Shown: one piece after another, positions 8,473 through 17,100 of the stretch
Layout of the letters: the number at the start of each line of letters is the position of its first letter
Numbering within the stretch: the first letter of the stretch is position 1
NCBI GenBank assembly: GCA_020073465.1
Contig: JAIQFC010000003.1
Location: 248,001-312,000, forward strand
DNA length: 64,000 nt
DNA from: Terriglobia bacterium
GTDB lineage: Bacteria > Acidobacteriota > Terriglobia > Terriglobales > Acidobacteriaceae
Direction of reading: 5' to 3'
Made by a program: the position numbers and the translations under genes
The notes under the pieces: model-generated
What the model saw: the letters and a program-made list of their open reading frames with translations, nothing else
Told to the model about the DNA's origin: nothing
Databases searched by the model: none

Positions 8473-10428
8473 ATGTGTGGAATTGCCGGTGTGTTCCGGT
8501 TTTCTAAAGACGCCCAAGTCGACCCGGCGACCATTCGCCAGATGTGCCGCACCATGATTCATCGCGGCCCTGATGACGAAGGGATCTACACCGAGGGCCC
8601 CGTCGGCCTGGGCATGCGCCGCCTGAGCGTCATCGATCTCGCCACCGGCAACCAACCCATCAGCAATGAAGACGGCACCGTTTGGATCGTTTTCAACGGC
8701 GAGATTTACAACCATGCCGCCCTTCGTCAGCAATTGATCGCTCTTGGCCATCGCTACAGCACACACAGTGACACTGAGACCATCGTCCACCTGTACGAGG
8801 AGTACGGACGCGACTGTGTCCAGCATCTGCGCGGTATGTTCGCCTTCGCGATCTGGGATAGTCGAAACCGTGTCTTGTTCGTCGCCCGCGATCGTTTGGG
8901 CATCAAGCCCTTGTACTACCGACTGACTCGTGACTGCTTCCTCTTCGGCTCGGAGATTAAAGTCATTCTTGCCTATCCTGGCGTTCGTCCCGAGTTCGAT
9001 CAGGCTGGGCTGCCTGAATTCCTCGCCTTCGGCTACTTGTCCGGAGAAGGCACCTTCTACTCCGGCATCAAGAAGCTGATGCCCGGGCACATGCTCGAGC
9101 TCAGCGAAACCGGCGAGTTGCACATTTCTTCATACTGGGATTTGCCGATTCACGCCGAGCGCGAAGCTCACTCGCAGGCCTACTACGTCGAGACCTACCG
9201 GGACTTGCTCGAACAGGCAGTCAACAGTCACCTCATGAGCGATGTTCCCCTCGGCGTCTTCTTGAGCGGCGGAGTGGATTCGAGCGCAGTGGCTGCACTC
9301 ATGACGAAGATCCGCCGCGCTCCGGTCGAGACTTTCTCCGTCGGCTACACCGAGGCGGGCTACAGTGAACTGCCGCACGCCCGAATTGTCGCCCAGCACA
9401 TCAGTTCAGTGCATCATGAAGTGCTGCTAGGCCGGCAGGACTTCTTTGACTCGCTTCCCAAATTGATCTGGCACGAGGACGAGCCCATTTCTTGGCCCTC
9501 CAGCATCCCACTTTACTTCGTCGCGGAGTTGGCACGCAGTCGCGTCAAGGTCGTCCTTACCGGTGAAGGCAGCGACGAAACTCTCGGCGGCTATTCTCGC
9601 TACGCCTTCACCCTGAAGAACGCCGCCCTCGATGAGGTCTATCGGCGCATAGTTCCCGGCCTTGTCCGCCGCCAAATCAGCCGGTCGATCTCGGACACAA
9701 AGCTGATCGGGGCCACGGTCCGGCGCAAGCTCGGCCACACTTTCCTCGCGCTCGATCGCGATTCCTGGGCATCCTTCTATTTCGACAATTTCTTCTCCGC
9801 CTTCAGCGAGAGGGATCAGTCGAGCCTTTTCACAAAAGAAGCGGCTGGCCACTTTTTCCCAGGTTCCGCGTACGCTCACGTCCTCCAAAACTGGAACCGC
9901 TCCTCCGGCGAAATGCTGCAGCGGCTGCTCTACACCGACATCAAGACCTACCTCGTCGAACTGCTCATGAAACAGGACAACATGAGCATGGCCGCTTCGA
10001 TCGAGAGCCGTGTCCCCTTCCTCGACCATGTGCTCGTCGAGTTCGCAACCAACATTCCGCGCGAACATCAACTTAATGGACTGACCGGCAAGCGCATCCT
10101 AAAGAAAGCAATGGAGGACCTTCTCCCACACTCAATCCTCTACCGCCCGAAACTAGGTTTCCCCACTCCCTGGAGCGGATGGCTCGCAGGTCCGCAACTC
10201 GACGTCATCGAACAACTGCTCTTGGAGCGACGCAGCATGAACCGCGGACTATTCCAGCGTTCCGCCGTGGAACGCCTTTTCCACGAGCACCGATCACACT
10301 ATCGCGACCACTACGACCGCATCTGGCGCCTTCTAAATCTGGAACTCTGGCACCGAGTCTGCCTCGAAGGCGATTCGCATGAGTTCGAAATCAAAGACCG
10401 CGAAGCCAACATAGCTTCTACCGTCTGA
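8473..10428 (+). CDS. AsnB-type glutamine-dependent amidotransferase (asparagine synthase family), copy 1
   Basis: 651 residues from ATG 8473. Cys2 of MCGIAGVF is the class II glutaminase nucleophile; RGPDDEG near 34 and FNGEIYNH near 74 complete the glutaminase domain (1-215). The synthase domain carries the PP-loop SGGVDSS near 265. In EPS and XrtA-type loci such enzymes are thought to amidate sugar acids rather than make free asparagine, and the neighbourhood here favours that role (inference). A paralogue is encoded at 12,872-14,803. A hairpin follows the gene at 10,449-10,467, between this and the convergent glycosyltransferase gene. Confidence 0.85.
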   Translation: MCGIAGVFRFSKDAQVDPATIRQMCRTMIHRGPDDEGIYTEGPVGLGMRRLSVIDLATGNQPISNEDGTVWIVFNGEIYNHAALRQQLIALGHRYSTHSDTETIVHLYEEYGRDCVQHLRGMFAFAIWDSRNRVLFVARDRLGIKPLYYRLTRDCFLFGSEIKVILAYPGVRPEFDQAGLPEFLAFGYLSGEGTFYSGIKKLMPGHMLELSETGELHISSYWDLPIHAEREAHSQAYYVETYRDLLEQAVNSHLMSDVPLGVFLSGGVDSSAVAALMTKIRRAPVETFSVGYTEAGYSELPHARIVAQHISSVHHEVLLGRQDFFDSLPKLIWHEDEPISWPSSIPLYFVAELARSRVKVVLTGEGSDETLGGYSRYAFTLKNAALDEVYRRIVPGLVRRQISRSISDTKLIGATVRRKLGHTFLALDRDSWASFYFDNFFSAFSERDQSSLFTKEAAGHFFPGSAYAHVLQNWNRSSGEMLQRLLYTDIKTYLVELLMKQDNMSMAASIESRVPFLDHVLVEFATNIPREHQLNGLTGKRILKKAMEDLLPHSILYRPKLGFPTPWSGWLAGPQLDVIEQLLLERRSMNRGLFQRSAVERLFHEHRSHYRDHYDRIWRLLNLELWHRVCLEGDSHEFEIKDREANIASTV

Positions 10429-10448
10429 ACCACGACTACTCAAGTAGC

Positions 10449-10467
10449 GACAGCCGCCTCGGCTGTC
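10449..10467. terminator. Hairpin between convergent genes
   Basis: Perfect 8-bp stem GACAGCCG/CGGCTGTC with a 3-nt loop, placed 20 bp after the amidotransferase stop and 70 bp before the end of the convergent glycosyltransferase gene. It could stop transcription from both sides. There is no T-run, so intrinsic termination is not certain. Confidence 0.45.
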
Positions 10468-10538
10468 CCGCCAGAGCGAAGCCCGGCGTATTCGTTCAAG
10501 AGGCTGCACTCACAATATGTCTATTGCCGGCGCCTGCC

Positions 10539-12875
10539 TCATGAACCTGACGTTGCAGGGGCAGGGAGCAGCTGATTTGTCCCTCTGTGCAAGGAGTCGT
10601 ACACCGCCAGCCATTGTTCCCGCACCGCGTTCCAGTCGTAGCGTTTCGACTGCTCGCGCGCGTTAGCGGCGAGGCAACTGGCGAGTTTCGGATCCCGCAA
10701 CATCCGCACCACATTCCGCGCCAGCGCAGCCGGATCATCCGGTTCGCAAAGGAGCCCGGTGCGACCGTCTTCGACCAGGTACCGCATCCCCTCCGGAGCC
10801 GTGCTAACCACCGGAGTGCCCGCCGCGAAGGCTTCCAGAACGGAAACCGGCATGTTGTCCAGCCGAGAAGCGTTGATGAATACGTCGGCCTGATCGTAAT
10901 AGCGCCCGATTGCCTCTCGAGACACAACTCCCAAAAAATGGACTCCTGAGAGTCCCAGCTCACCCACGAGGGCGCGAATCTGCGGCTCGTCGGGTCCACT
11001 GCCCACCAAATCCAACCGCGCTTCGGGATAACTTTTCTGAATCTCGCCAAACGCCCGCACAACAACGTCAACGCCGTAATAAGGATGAAACCCGCGCGTG
11101 CACACCAGATGTGGCCGAAGAGGTTTACGTTCACGGAACGGGAACTGCGACAGATCAACGATGTTCGGCACCACTTCCGCATCAAGTGCAAACTCGCGAA
11201 AAACATTCACCAAGTAACCGGACGGCACCACCAGCTTGTCCGCCCGCGACAAGACGGGGCGCGCGCTGCGAAAGCGCTGCAGGTGATCCCGGGCTTCGCC
11301 ACTGTGGTAGTGGATTAGAATCTTTTTCTTCAGAAGACGGCCGACTAGCCACGCCGGCACCGGCGCAATCAAGAACGACCAATAAGATGCTGAGAAGATG
11401 TGCGCGATGTCCGCTTCGCGAAGTCCTTTCCAAAGTTCCCACACATAGAGAGGCTGTCGGACGACCGTCCGTAGACCCGGAAGCCGTTCGATCCACTGGA
11501 GCGCCGTCGGCAGTGGAGGGTCAATCGCAACCAACCGCGCGTCGATTGCCGGATCGTTCCGCCAGTTCTTGACCAGGAGATCGGCCTGCGCCGACTGCCC
11601 TCCCACATAGCGAAGAGAAGCCGCTACAATCGCGACTCTGGTGCGCTCATCGCCGGAGTGGGACGGAATCAAGCGCGATTTTTCGTCCGCCCGCCAATTC
11701 TTTTCCTCGAGCAACTCCCCGTATAACTCCTCATGCCGCCTGCGCATGTTCTCGATCGTGAAGTTGGCTTGCGCAAATTCCTTTGCCTTCTTCCCGATCT
11801 TGCGCCGCCGATCCGCATCAATCAGCAAACTCGTCATGGCTTCGGCCAGACCTTGCTCACTTCCAGCCTCGACTAGAATCCCTCTTCCTTGCCCGACTAG
11901 TTCGGAATTCCCTCCAACATCGCTGGCAATCACCGGCACTCCAGCCGCCATTGACTCGAGGATCGCATTCGACAAGCTCTCCGAGTCCGACGGAAGAACG
12001 GTAATATCCAGCGACGTCAGCACAGCGGGAACGTCCCTCCTGTCGCCCAGGAAAAGCGCTTGCGCCCCCAGGCCGAGCACCTGCGCCTCACTCTCCAATT
12101 CCGCCCGCAGAGGACCGTCTCCCACAAGGGTAAATTCCACACCCGGAAAGCGCGGAGCGATTCTCGCGGCCGCATGCAAAAATAGTCGGTGGTTTTTCGA
12201 CCGCGTATTCATTCGTGCCACCATGCCGACACGCAACAGTCCCTCCCGAGGTGGCAATGCAGGATGAGCCGAAAGAAAGACCTCCGGGGAAAGACCATTG
12301 CCGATGAGTACAACCCGTCGCCTCTCCACTCCCTGGTCAACCAATCGGTTCGCCGCCGCCTGCGAATTGCACACCACGCGGTCGCAGAACCGGAAAGCAG
12401 CGATCTGTGACTGTGCTTTGGCGGAACTTAACAGATCTCCCATCTGCCGCTGGCTGCCGATGACGACGGGAATCCCCGACAACCGCGCGGCTGGAATCAG
12501 CGCGAGGTTGGTGTAGAAATCAAAAGCGTGGGCAATCGCGATCTCGTATCTGCGCAGATAACGCCCCAGACGGTACCGGGTCCGCCACGACGCAGGACCA
12601 TACAGGTTTCCACCCAAGGGGAATTCAGCCGTGCCTTCAAGGCCCGGCAGGAACCCGCCAGTCTTTTGAATGCAGCCCAGATGCACTCGAAATGATTCTC
12701 GGTCCAGAGCTCCAGCAAGAGTCACGAACTGGCGTTCGCTCCCGCCAGTATCGAAACTGTTGGTCATGAGAAAGACGCCAGGAAGACCAAAGTGAACAGG
12801 GCGTTGCGAAGACCTGCTCCCCCTTCCGTCGGAAGGCGCTTGGCTTTTCTCCCCACTCGCCAGCAACGGACTCAT
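10539..12875 (-). CDS. Double GT4 glycosyltransferase (two GT-B enzymes fused)
   Basis: 778 residues. Residues 30-390 form a complete GT4 enzyme with the N-terminal GGSERQFVTLA loop and the donor-binding ESLSNAILESMAAGVPVI motif. Residues 413-770 form a second one opening RVAIVAASLRYVGGQ and ending with NMPVSVLEAFAAGTPVVST. A polar linker of about 20 residues joins them. GT4 enzymes of this kind add sugars to undecaprenyl-linked EPS units at the cytoplasmic face, so this protein may add two residues in turn. The start ATG overlaps the stop of the upstream amidotransferase (ATGA), so M1 is preferred over M37. A fusion is unusual but there is no stop or frameshift at the joint. Confidence 0.85.
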   Translation of the reverse strand: MSPLLASGEKSQAPSDGRGSRSSQRPVHFGLPGVFLMTNSFDTGGSERQFVTLAGALDRESFRVHLGCIQKTGGFLPGLEGTAEFPLGGNLYGPASWRTRYRLGRYLRRYEIAIAHAFDFYTNLALIPAARLSGIPVVIGSQRQMGDLLSSAKAQSQIAAFRFCDRVVCNSQAAANRLVDQGVERRRVVLIGNGLSPEVFLSAHPALPPREGLLRVGMVARMNTRSKNHRLFLHAAARIAPRFPGVEFTLVGDGPLRAELESEAQVLGLGAQALFLGDRRDVPAVLTSLDITVLPSDSESLSNAILESMAAGVPVIASDVGGNSELVGQGRGILVEAGSEQGLAEAMTSLLIDADRRRKIGKKAKEFAQANFTIENMRRRHEELYGELLEEKNWRADEKSRLIPSHSGDERTRVAIVAASLRYVGGQSAQADLLVKNWRNDPAIDARLVAIDPPLPTALQWIERLPGLRTVVRQPLYVWELWKGLREADIAHIFSASYWSFLIAPVPAWLVGRLLKKKILIHYHSGEARDHLQRFRSARPVLSRADKLVVPSGYLVNVFREFALDAEVVPNIVDLSQFPFRERKPLRPHLVCTRGFHPYYGVDVVVRAFGEIQKSYPEARLDLVGSGPDEPQIRALVGELGLSGVHFLGVVSREAIGRYYDQADVFINASRLDNMPVSVLEAFAAGTPVVSTAPEGMRYLVEDGRTGLLCEPDDPAALARNVVRMLRDPKLASCLAANAREQSKRYDWNAVREQWLAVYDSLHRGTNQLLPAPATSGS

Positions 12876-14803
12876 CCCGATTCCCCACTCATGGAAGCCA
12901 CTTGGAGATTAACGGCCTTGTCGCTAAGGGTCGCAGCATTCTCCAGAAAATTTCGTTGCCAGAGCTCAAACATCAGCAAGCGCCAGATTCTCGGCGAGTG
13001 ATCGCGTCGCTCCTGAAAGTGCTCATCCAGAAGCCGCCGCACACTTTTCGGATTCAAGTATCCTCGCTGCAAGGCTCGCGGCTCCAACAGCACGGTTAGG
13101 ATCAAATCCTTCAGTTCCGCACGCATCCAGTGCACCAGCGGCAGCGCGAATCCCTGCTTTCGCCGATAGAGCACCTCGCGGGGCACTCCCACGCGCTCCG
13201 CCAGCTTGCGAAAGATGTACTTCTGCTCCCCATTGCGCATCTTCCACTCTGGCGTCAGAGTAGTCACCCATTCCAGAAACTTGTGATCGAGAATCGGCAC
13301 CCGCGCCTCCAGAGACGTCAACATACTCATGCGATCGACTTTGGTGAGAATGTCTCCCGGAAGGTAAGTCTTCGAATCCAAATAAAGAACGCGGCTCAGC
13401 GAGTCATGCGCAGGAGCCTTCCGCAGATACTCGAGGAATAATCCGAGTGGCGTGCTCACATCCTGGGTAGCCAAAAAGTCCGCCGACAGTAGCCCCATCT
13501 CCCGCTGGAACGGCTGCAGGGAAACTCCCTCCGTGTAACGCTCGCCCCACGGCAGCGAAATGCTGTAGGCCAGGTTGCGTCCCGGAACACCGCTCGGGAG
13601 CCGCGGATGCACCTGTTCGCGATACAGGCGCCCCGCCCACTGTGGGATCCAGCCATGTGCACGCTGGTGAAGATGAAGCCAGTACCGTTCGTAGCCGGCA
13701 AATGCCTCATCTCCTCCGTCTCCCGAGAGCGCGACCGTCACGTGCTTCCGCGCCAGACACGAGACGTAGTAAGTCGGGAGCATCGAAGAGTCCCCAAAGG
13801 GCTCTTCCAGCGAACGGCTGACAGTCTCCACGGTCTGCACCACATCGGGTTCAAGAATCAGTTCGTGATGGTCGGTCTCAAATCGTTCCGCCACGGTTCT
13901 TGCGTACGCCGCCTCATTGAAGTCGGCATGCTTGAATCCAATCGCAAAGGTCTTGACCGGAGCCGAACTGGCCCGTGCCATCAGCGCAACCACGGTGGAC
14001 GAGTCCGTCCCACCGCTCAGCATCGCACCCAGAGGCACGTCCGCAATCAACCGAATACGCACCGCCTCGGCGAGCCGGTGTTCCAGCTCCTCGAGGCACT
14101 CTTCCTCTGAGCGCGGAGAATACGTGCCATATTGCGGCAGGTCCCAGTATTTCCGGATCCGCGCCTCACCGTGCTCCAACTCGAGCAGGTGGCCGGGGGG
14201 TAACTTCTGAATGGGCTCAAACGCCGTCGCAGGATCGGGAATGTACCCGAAGTAAAAATACTGCAGCAACGCCGCCGAGTTCAGCGCCGCGAGCTCGGGA
14301 GCGGCCGCAAGAATGGCCTTAATCTCCGAGCCAAACAGCAGATGTCCCTTATGCAGTGCGTAGTGCAGCGGCTTGATGCCAAGACGATCGCGCGCCAGCA
14401 GCAACCGTCGGTTCGGCTCGTCGTAGAGCGCAAAAGCAAACATGCCCCGCAACTTTTGAACACACTCAGCCCCCAGATCTTCGTAAAGATGAACAATGAC
14501 TTCCGTATCGGTATGAGTAGCGAAGCGGTGTCCACGGCCTTCAAGCTCTTGGCGGAGTTCCTGGAAGTTGTAGATCTCTCCGTTAAAAACCACCCACACG
14601 GTTCGCTCTTCGTTGAACACCGGCTGGTGCCCGCCGGCGAGGTCGATGATGCTGAGCCGCCGCATGCCAAGTCCCGCGCCGCCTTTGACGAAAATGCCCT
14701 CATCATCGGGGCCGCGGTGCACGATCGTCTGACACATGCGATGGATCGTCGCTGTATCGACCCCACCCGCGTCCCTGCTGACGATGCCCGCGATTCCGCA
14801 CAT
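12872..14803 (-). CDS. AsnB-type amidotransferase (XrtA/EPS-associated type), copy 2
   Basis: 643 residues. Cys2 nucleophile in MCGIAGIV, RGPDDEG near 33, FNGEIYNF near 74, and SGGTDSS near 265 in the synthase domain. The sequence resembles the exosortase-A-associated amidotransferase group more closely than copy 1 does. It lies inside the minus-strand EPS operon, 3 bp after the deacetylase-like gene and overlapping the double glycosyltransferase by 4 bp. Likely job: glutamine-dependent amidation of a carboxyl on an EPS sugar. It could instead act on a soluble precursor; the sequence does not decide this. Confidence 0.85.
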   Translation of the reverse strand: MCGIAGIVSRDAGGVDTATIHRMCQTIVHRGPDDEGIFVKGGAGLGMRRLSIIDLAGGHQPVFNEERTVWVVFNGEIYNFQELRQELEGRGHRFATHTDTEVIVHLYEDLGAECVQKLRGMFAFALYDEPNRRLLLARDRLGIKPLHYALHKGHLLFGSEIKAILAAAPELAALNSAALLQYFYFGYIPDPATAFEPIQKLPPGHLLELEHGEARIRKYWDLPQYGTYSPRSEEECLEELEHRLAEAVRIRLIADVPLGAMLSGGTDSSTVVALMARASSAPVKTFAIGFKHADFNEAAYARTVAERFETDHHELILEPDVVQTVETVSRSLEEPFGDSSMLPTYYVSCLARKHVTVALSGDGGDEAFAGYERYWLHLHQRAHGWIPQWAGRLYREQVHPRLPSGVPGRNLAYSISLPWGERYTEGVSLQPFQREMGLLSADFLATQDVSTPLGLFLEYLRKAPAHDSLSRVLYLDSKTYLPGDILTKVDRMSMLTSLEARVPILDHKFLEWVTTLTPEWKMRNGEQKYIFRKLAERVGVPREVLYRRKQGFALPLVHWMRAELKDLILTVLLEPRALQRGYLNPKSVRRLLDEHFQERRDHSPRIWRLLMFELWQRNFLENAATLSDKAVNLQVASMSGESG

Positions 14804-14806
14804 GAA

Positions 14807-16081
14807 CTAGCCCTTCAGAACAGCCTCGGAATTCCCGTTCCCAACCCACGCACGGCAATCCCGTACTCGTTTCAAACGATAGTCCCGATAATCGCCCGGG
14901 TTCCCCTCGCGCCCCGCACATGCCGCCTGCGCGATATTGACCATCTCGCGCGCGGTCACAAAATGCAGCGTCTCGCCTCTCTGCCTCGCTCCGGAAACAA
15001 GTCCCCGCAGGAACGACTTCATCCCTTCCCCTAAAACCGCGTCTTCATGTCGTGGATCCATAGAATGGCAATGGAGCTTGACGAACAGCCAATCCGGTCG
15101 CCCTTTCACGGAAATTGCCGCCTGCTTCCACAGGCCCCACCTGCGCATGCTGGGTGCGTTCGCCGCTACGAGTGCTCCATTTTCGATGCGCACGAAGCGC
15201 TTCCCGCTCGCAAAATCCAGCTGCAGCGGCCCCTGCACAATCAAAGGAAACATCCGAGGCTCGCGTCCCACTCGCAAGTCACGTCCTTTACGCTGCGGAG
15301 CCCGCTTATCCAGTGGCAGGCTGCATTCATACAGGGAATTGATCTTCGCCGTTTGCGCCCAATGAAACAATCCCGTAGGCAGCGTCAAATCCGCATAGCA
15401 GCCTGTGTCAGCCAGTATCTGCATCTCCGAATCCACACCGCACGCCCGTCCACCCGCCGAATTTGCTAATGCAAAATTGCCGTGCACGAAGGCGTAGCGG
15501 GCCAAACCTGAACCGTCCAGGTAAGAAAGACATCCGCGCGCCTCAAGGGCGTCACGGAACGCGATCAGCGTCTCGCACGTTTTTTCTGCGGTATCCGGCG
15601 CGTGTACCCCGTGGTGCAGGTGAATCTCGGTTTCACCCCATCCCTCGCGGCAATGGTCCGCAAGCCGGTCGACCAGTCCTTTGTCGTATTGCTCCGCAGG
15701 ATAAAAATATGTGTGCTGGAACGGTCTCCCTTCGCTATCGCGAAACTCATTCGCCAGAAGCGGATACTCCATGCACCATCGCTCCAGTCGCCGCTCCTGC
15801 TCGGCGTACGGTGCCCGCTCACGTCCGTCCTGCGGCATGATCGCCGGCTCGAAGTGGTCGGCCAGCACTACGATCAGGTGGACGGGGCCGGAGGGAACTC
15901 GCCGGGTGATTGTCTTCCAGCTATAGCTCGGGACGATTCGCGCAACATACGAAATCTTCGCCCCAAAGCTGGGTTTGAATCGCCGCAAGTGTGCAGCCGT
16001 AGCGGCCGACGAGCTAGGCTGTCCCACGCCTTTCGCACCATGTCCTCCCGATGAACCATTGTTGTTCGGATTCTCGCTCAT
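14807..16081 (-). CDS. NodB-fold-like (glycoside hydrolase/deacetylase superfamily) protein
   Basis: 424 residues, ATG overlapping the upstream methyltransferase stop (ATGA). An N-terminal linker of 30 Ser/Gly/Asn-rich residues precedes a region with His-Asp-rich strands: VVLADHFEP near 75, IHLHHGVHAP near 155, FVHGNFAL near 200 and FVKLHCHSMDP near 350. This spacing suggests a metal-binding beta/alpha barrel like polysaccharide deacetylases, but the classic TFDDG motif is absent. There is no signal peptide, which is odd for a polysaccharide deacetylase and suggests a cytoplasmic lipid-linked or nucleotide-sugar substrate. Function is inferred from fold hints and operon context only. Confidence 0.5.
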   Translation of the reverse strand: MSENPNNNGSSGGHGAKGVGQPSSSAATAAHLRRFKPSFGAKISYVARIVPSYSWKTITRRVPSGPVHLIVVLADHFEPAIMPQDGRERAPYAEQERRLERWCMEYPLLANEFRDSEGRPFQHTYFYPAEQYDKGLVDRLADHCREGWGETEIHLHHGVHAPDTAEKTCETLIAFRDALEARGCLSYLDGSGLARYAFVHGNFALANSAGGRACGVDSEMQILADTGCYADLTLPTGLFHWAQTAKINSLYECSLPLDKRAPQRKGRDLRVGREPRMFPLIVQGPLQLDFASGKRFVRIENGALVAANAPSMRRWGLWKQAAISVKGRPDWLFVKLHCHSMDPRHEDAVLGEGMKSFLRGLVSGARQRGETLHFVTAREMVNIAQAACAGREGNPGDYRDYRLKRVRDCRAWVGNGNSEAVLKG

Positions 16082-17100
16082 GCATTCGTAACTTCTTGCA
16101 CCGCTCCTGACTCAATCGACATTCCCCGCGTCTGGCGGGTCGTTAACCACGATGGCTTCCGTCCCCTAACCCCCAAAGTTAGGTCGCCCACAGTGAGCGC
16201 TTCCAGTCCGCAGCTTTCGAACCAGCGAAACACTTGCTCATAGGTATGCTTTGACTGGTATTTCGGCGAATACCAATCCAGCGTGTCGAGAATTCGCATT
16301 TCAGGCTCAGGCCGCAACGACACAGGAAAAACATGGTGCACAATCCCGGCCAACGGGCGCCCCGCGAGCGGCACGGTTCGCAGCCCACGATCCAGATAAT
16401 ACAAAGCAGGCACCACCACCCGAAAAACACCATTCAGTACCCGTGGAGAGATACCGTGCGTAACCTTGCGGTAGACATCGCTAAAGCGGTACCAGTTGTT
16501 GTAGCCGCTGTATAACCAAATCGCGATCGTGCCGGCCGGTTTCAAATACTGTGGCAGAGTTTTGAACGCCTTCTCGCAATCGGGCGTGTGGTGCAGCACT
16601 CCGATGCTATAGATGAGATCGAAACTCTCTGGCGCAAACGGCAATTCAAACACATCCGCCTGCATGGCCACGAACTCGCGGTCCGCCAGGTTGCGCGCTG
16701 CCACCTCGCAAGCTATGCTCAGGTCGATGCCCACGACACGTGCTCCCCAGCGCGTCGCAACCTCCGAGAACCTTCCCATTCCGCATCCCACATCGAGGAT
16801 TAGCTTCCCGCTAAGCTCTTCCGGTCGAATTCCCGTTCTCTTGCGGAAAGCCTCATCGCTGATGGCCCCGCCGGTCGTGTCCAGTTGCGTCTTCGCATAG
16901 CGCTGCCACTGCCACCCGAAACTGCCTGCGTAATCAGGGGCATCCACAAAACGCAAAACGGCGCGAACCCGGGGGAATTCCCTAGCGCAGGACAAACAGC
17001 GGTATCCTTCCCCTCTCTCCTCGAGAGAAATGCCGCATCGGTTACAGCGCAAAATATCGCGTAACTCAGCGGACAACCGTAACTGCCCAGTTGTTTGCAT
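16078..17100 (-). CDS. SAM-dependent methyltransferase with N-terminal zinc ribbon
   Basis: 340 residues. Cysteines 19, 22, 35 and 38 (CNRC...CLSC) form a Trm112-like zinc ribbon. SAM motif I is ILDVGCGMGRF near 100, followed by VVGIDLS and the motif SIGVLHHTPD. It belongs to the class I methyltransferases common in polysaccharide clusters, where they methylate sugar hydroxyls or carboxyls. The start overlaps the end of the polymerase gene by 35 bp and the stop overlaps the next gene by 4 bp, showing translational coupling. The precise acceptor cannot be read from sequence. Confidence 0.85.
   Translation of the reverse strand: MQTTGQLRLSAELRDILRCNRCGISLEERGEGYRCLSCAREFPRVRAVLRFVDAPDYAGSFGWQWQRYAKTQLDTTGGAISDEAFRKRTGIRPEELSGKLILDVGCGMGRFSEVATRWGARVVGIDLSIACEVAARNLADREFVAMQADVFELPFAPESFDLIYSIGVLHHTPDCEKAFKTLPQYLKPAGTIAIWLYSGYNNWYRFSDVYRKVTHGISPRVLNGVFRVVVPALYYLDRGLRTVPLAGRPLAGIVHHVFPVSLRPEPEMRILDTLDWYSPKYQSKHTYEQVFRWFESCGLEALTVGDLTLGVRGRKPSWLTTRQTRGMSIESGAVQEVTNA

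Noticed and set aside
10441-10500. Hairpin GACAGCCG/CGGCTGTC considered as end of a mobile element
   Set aside because: No transposase, target duplication or second copy in the window; it is better explained as a terminator or a dispersed hairpin between convergent genes.
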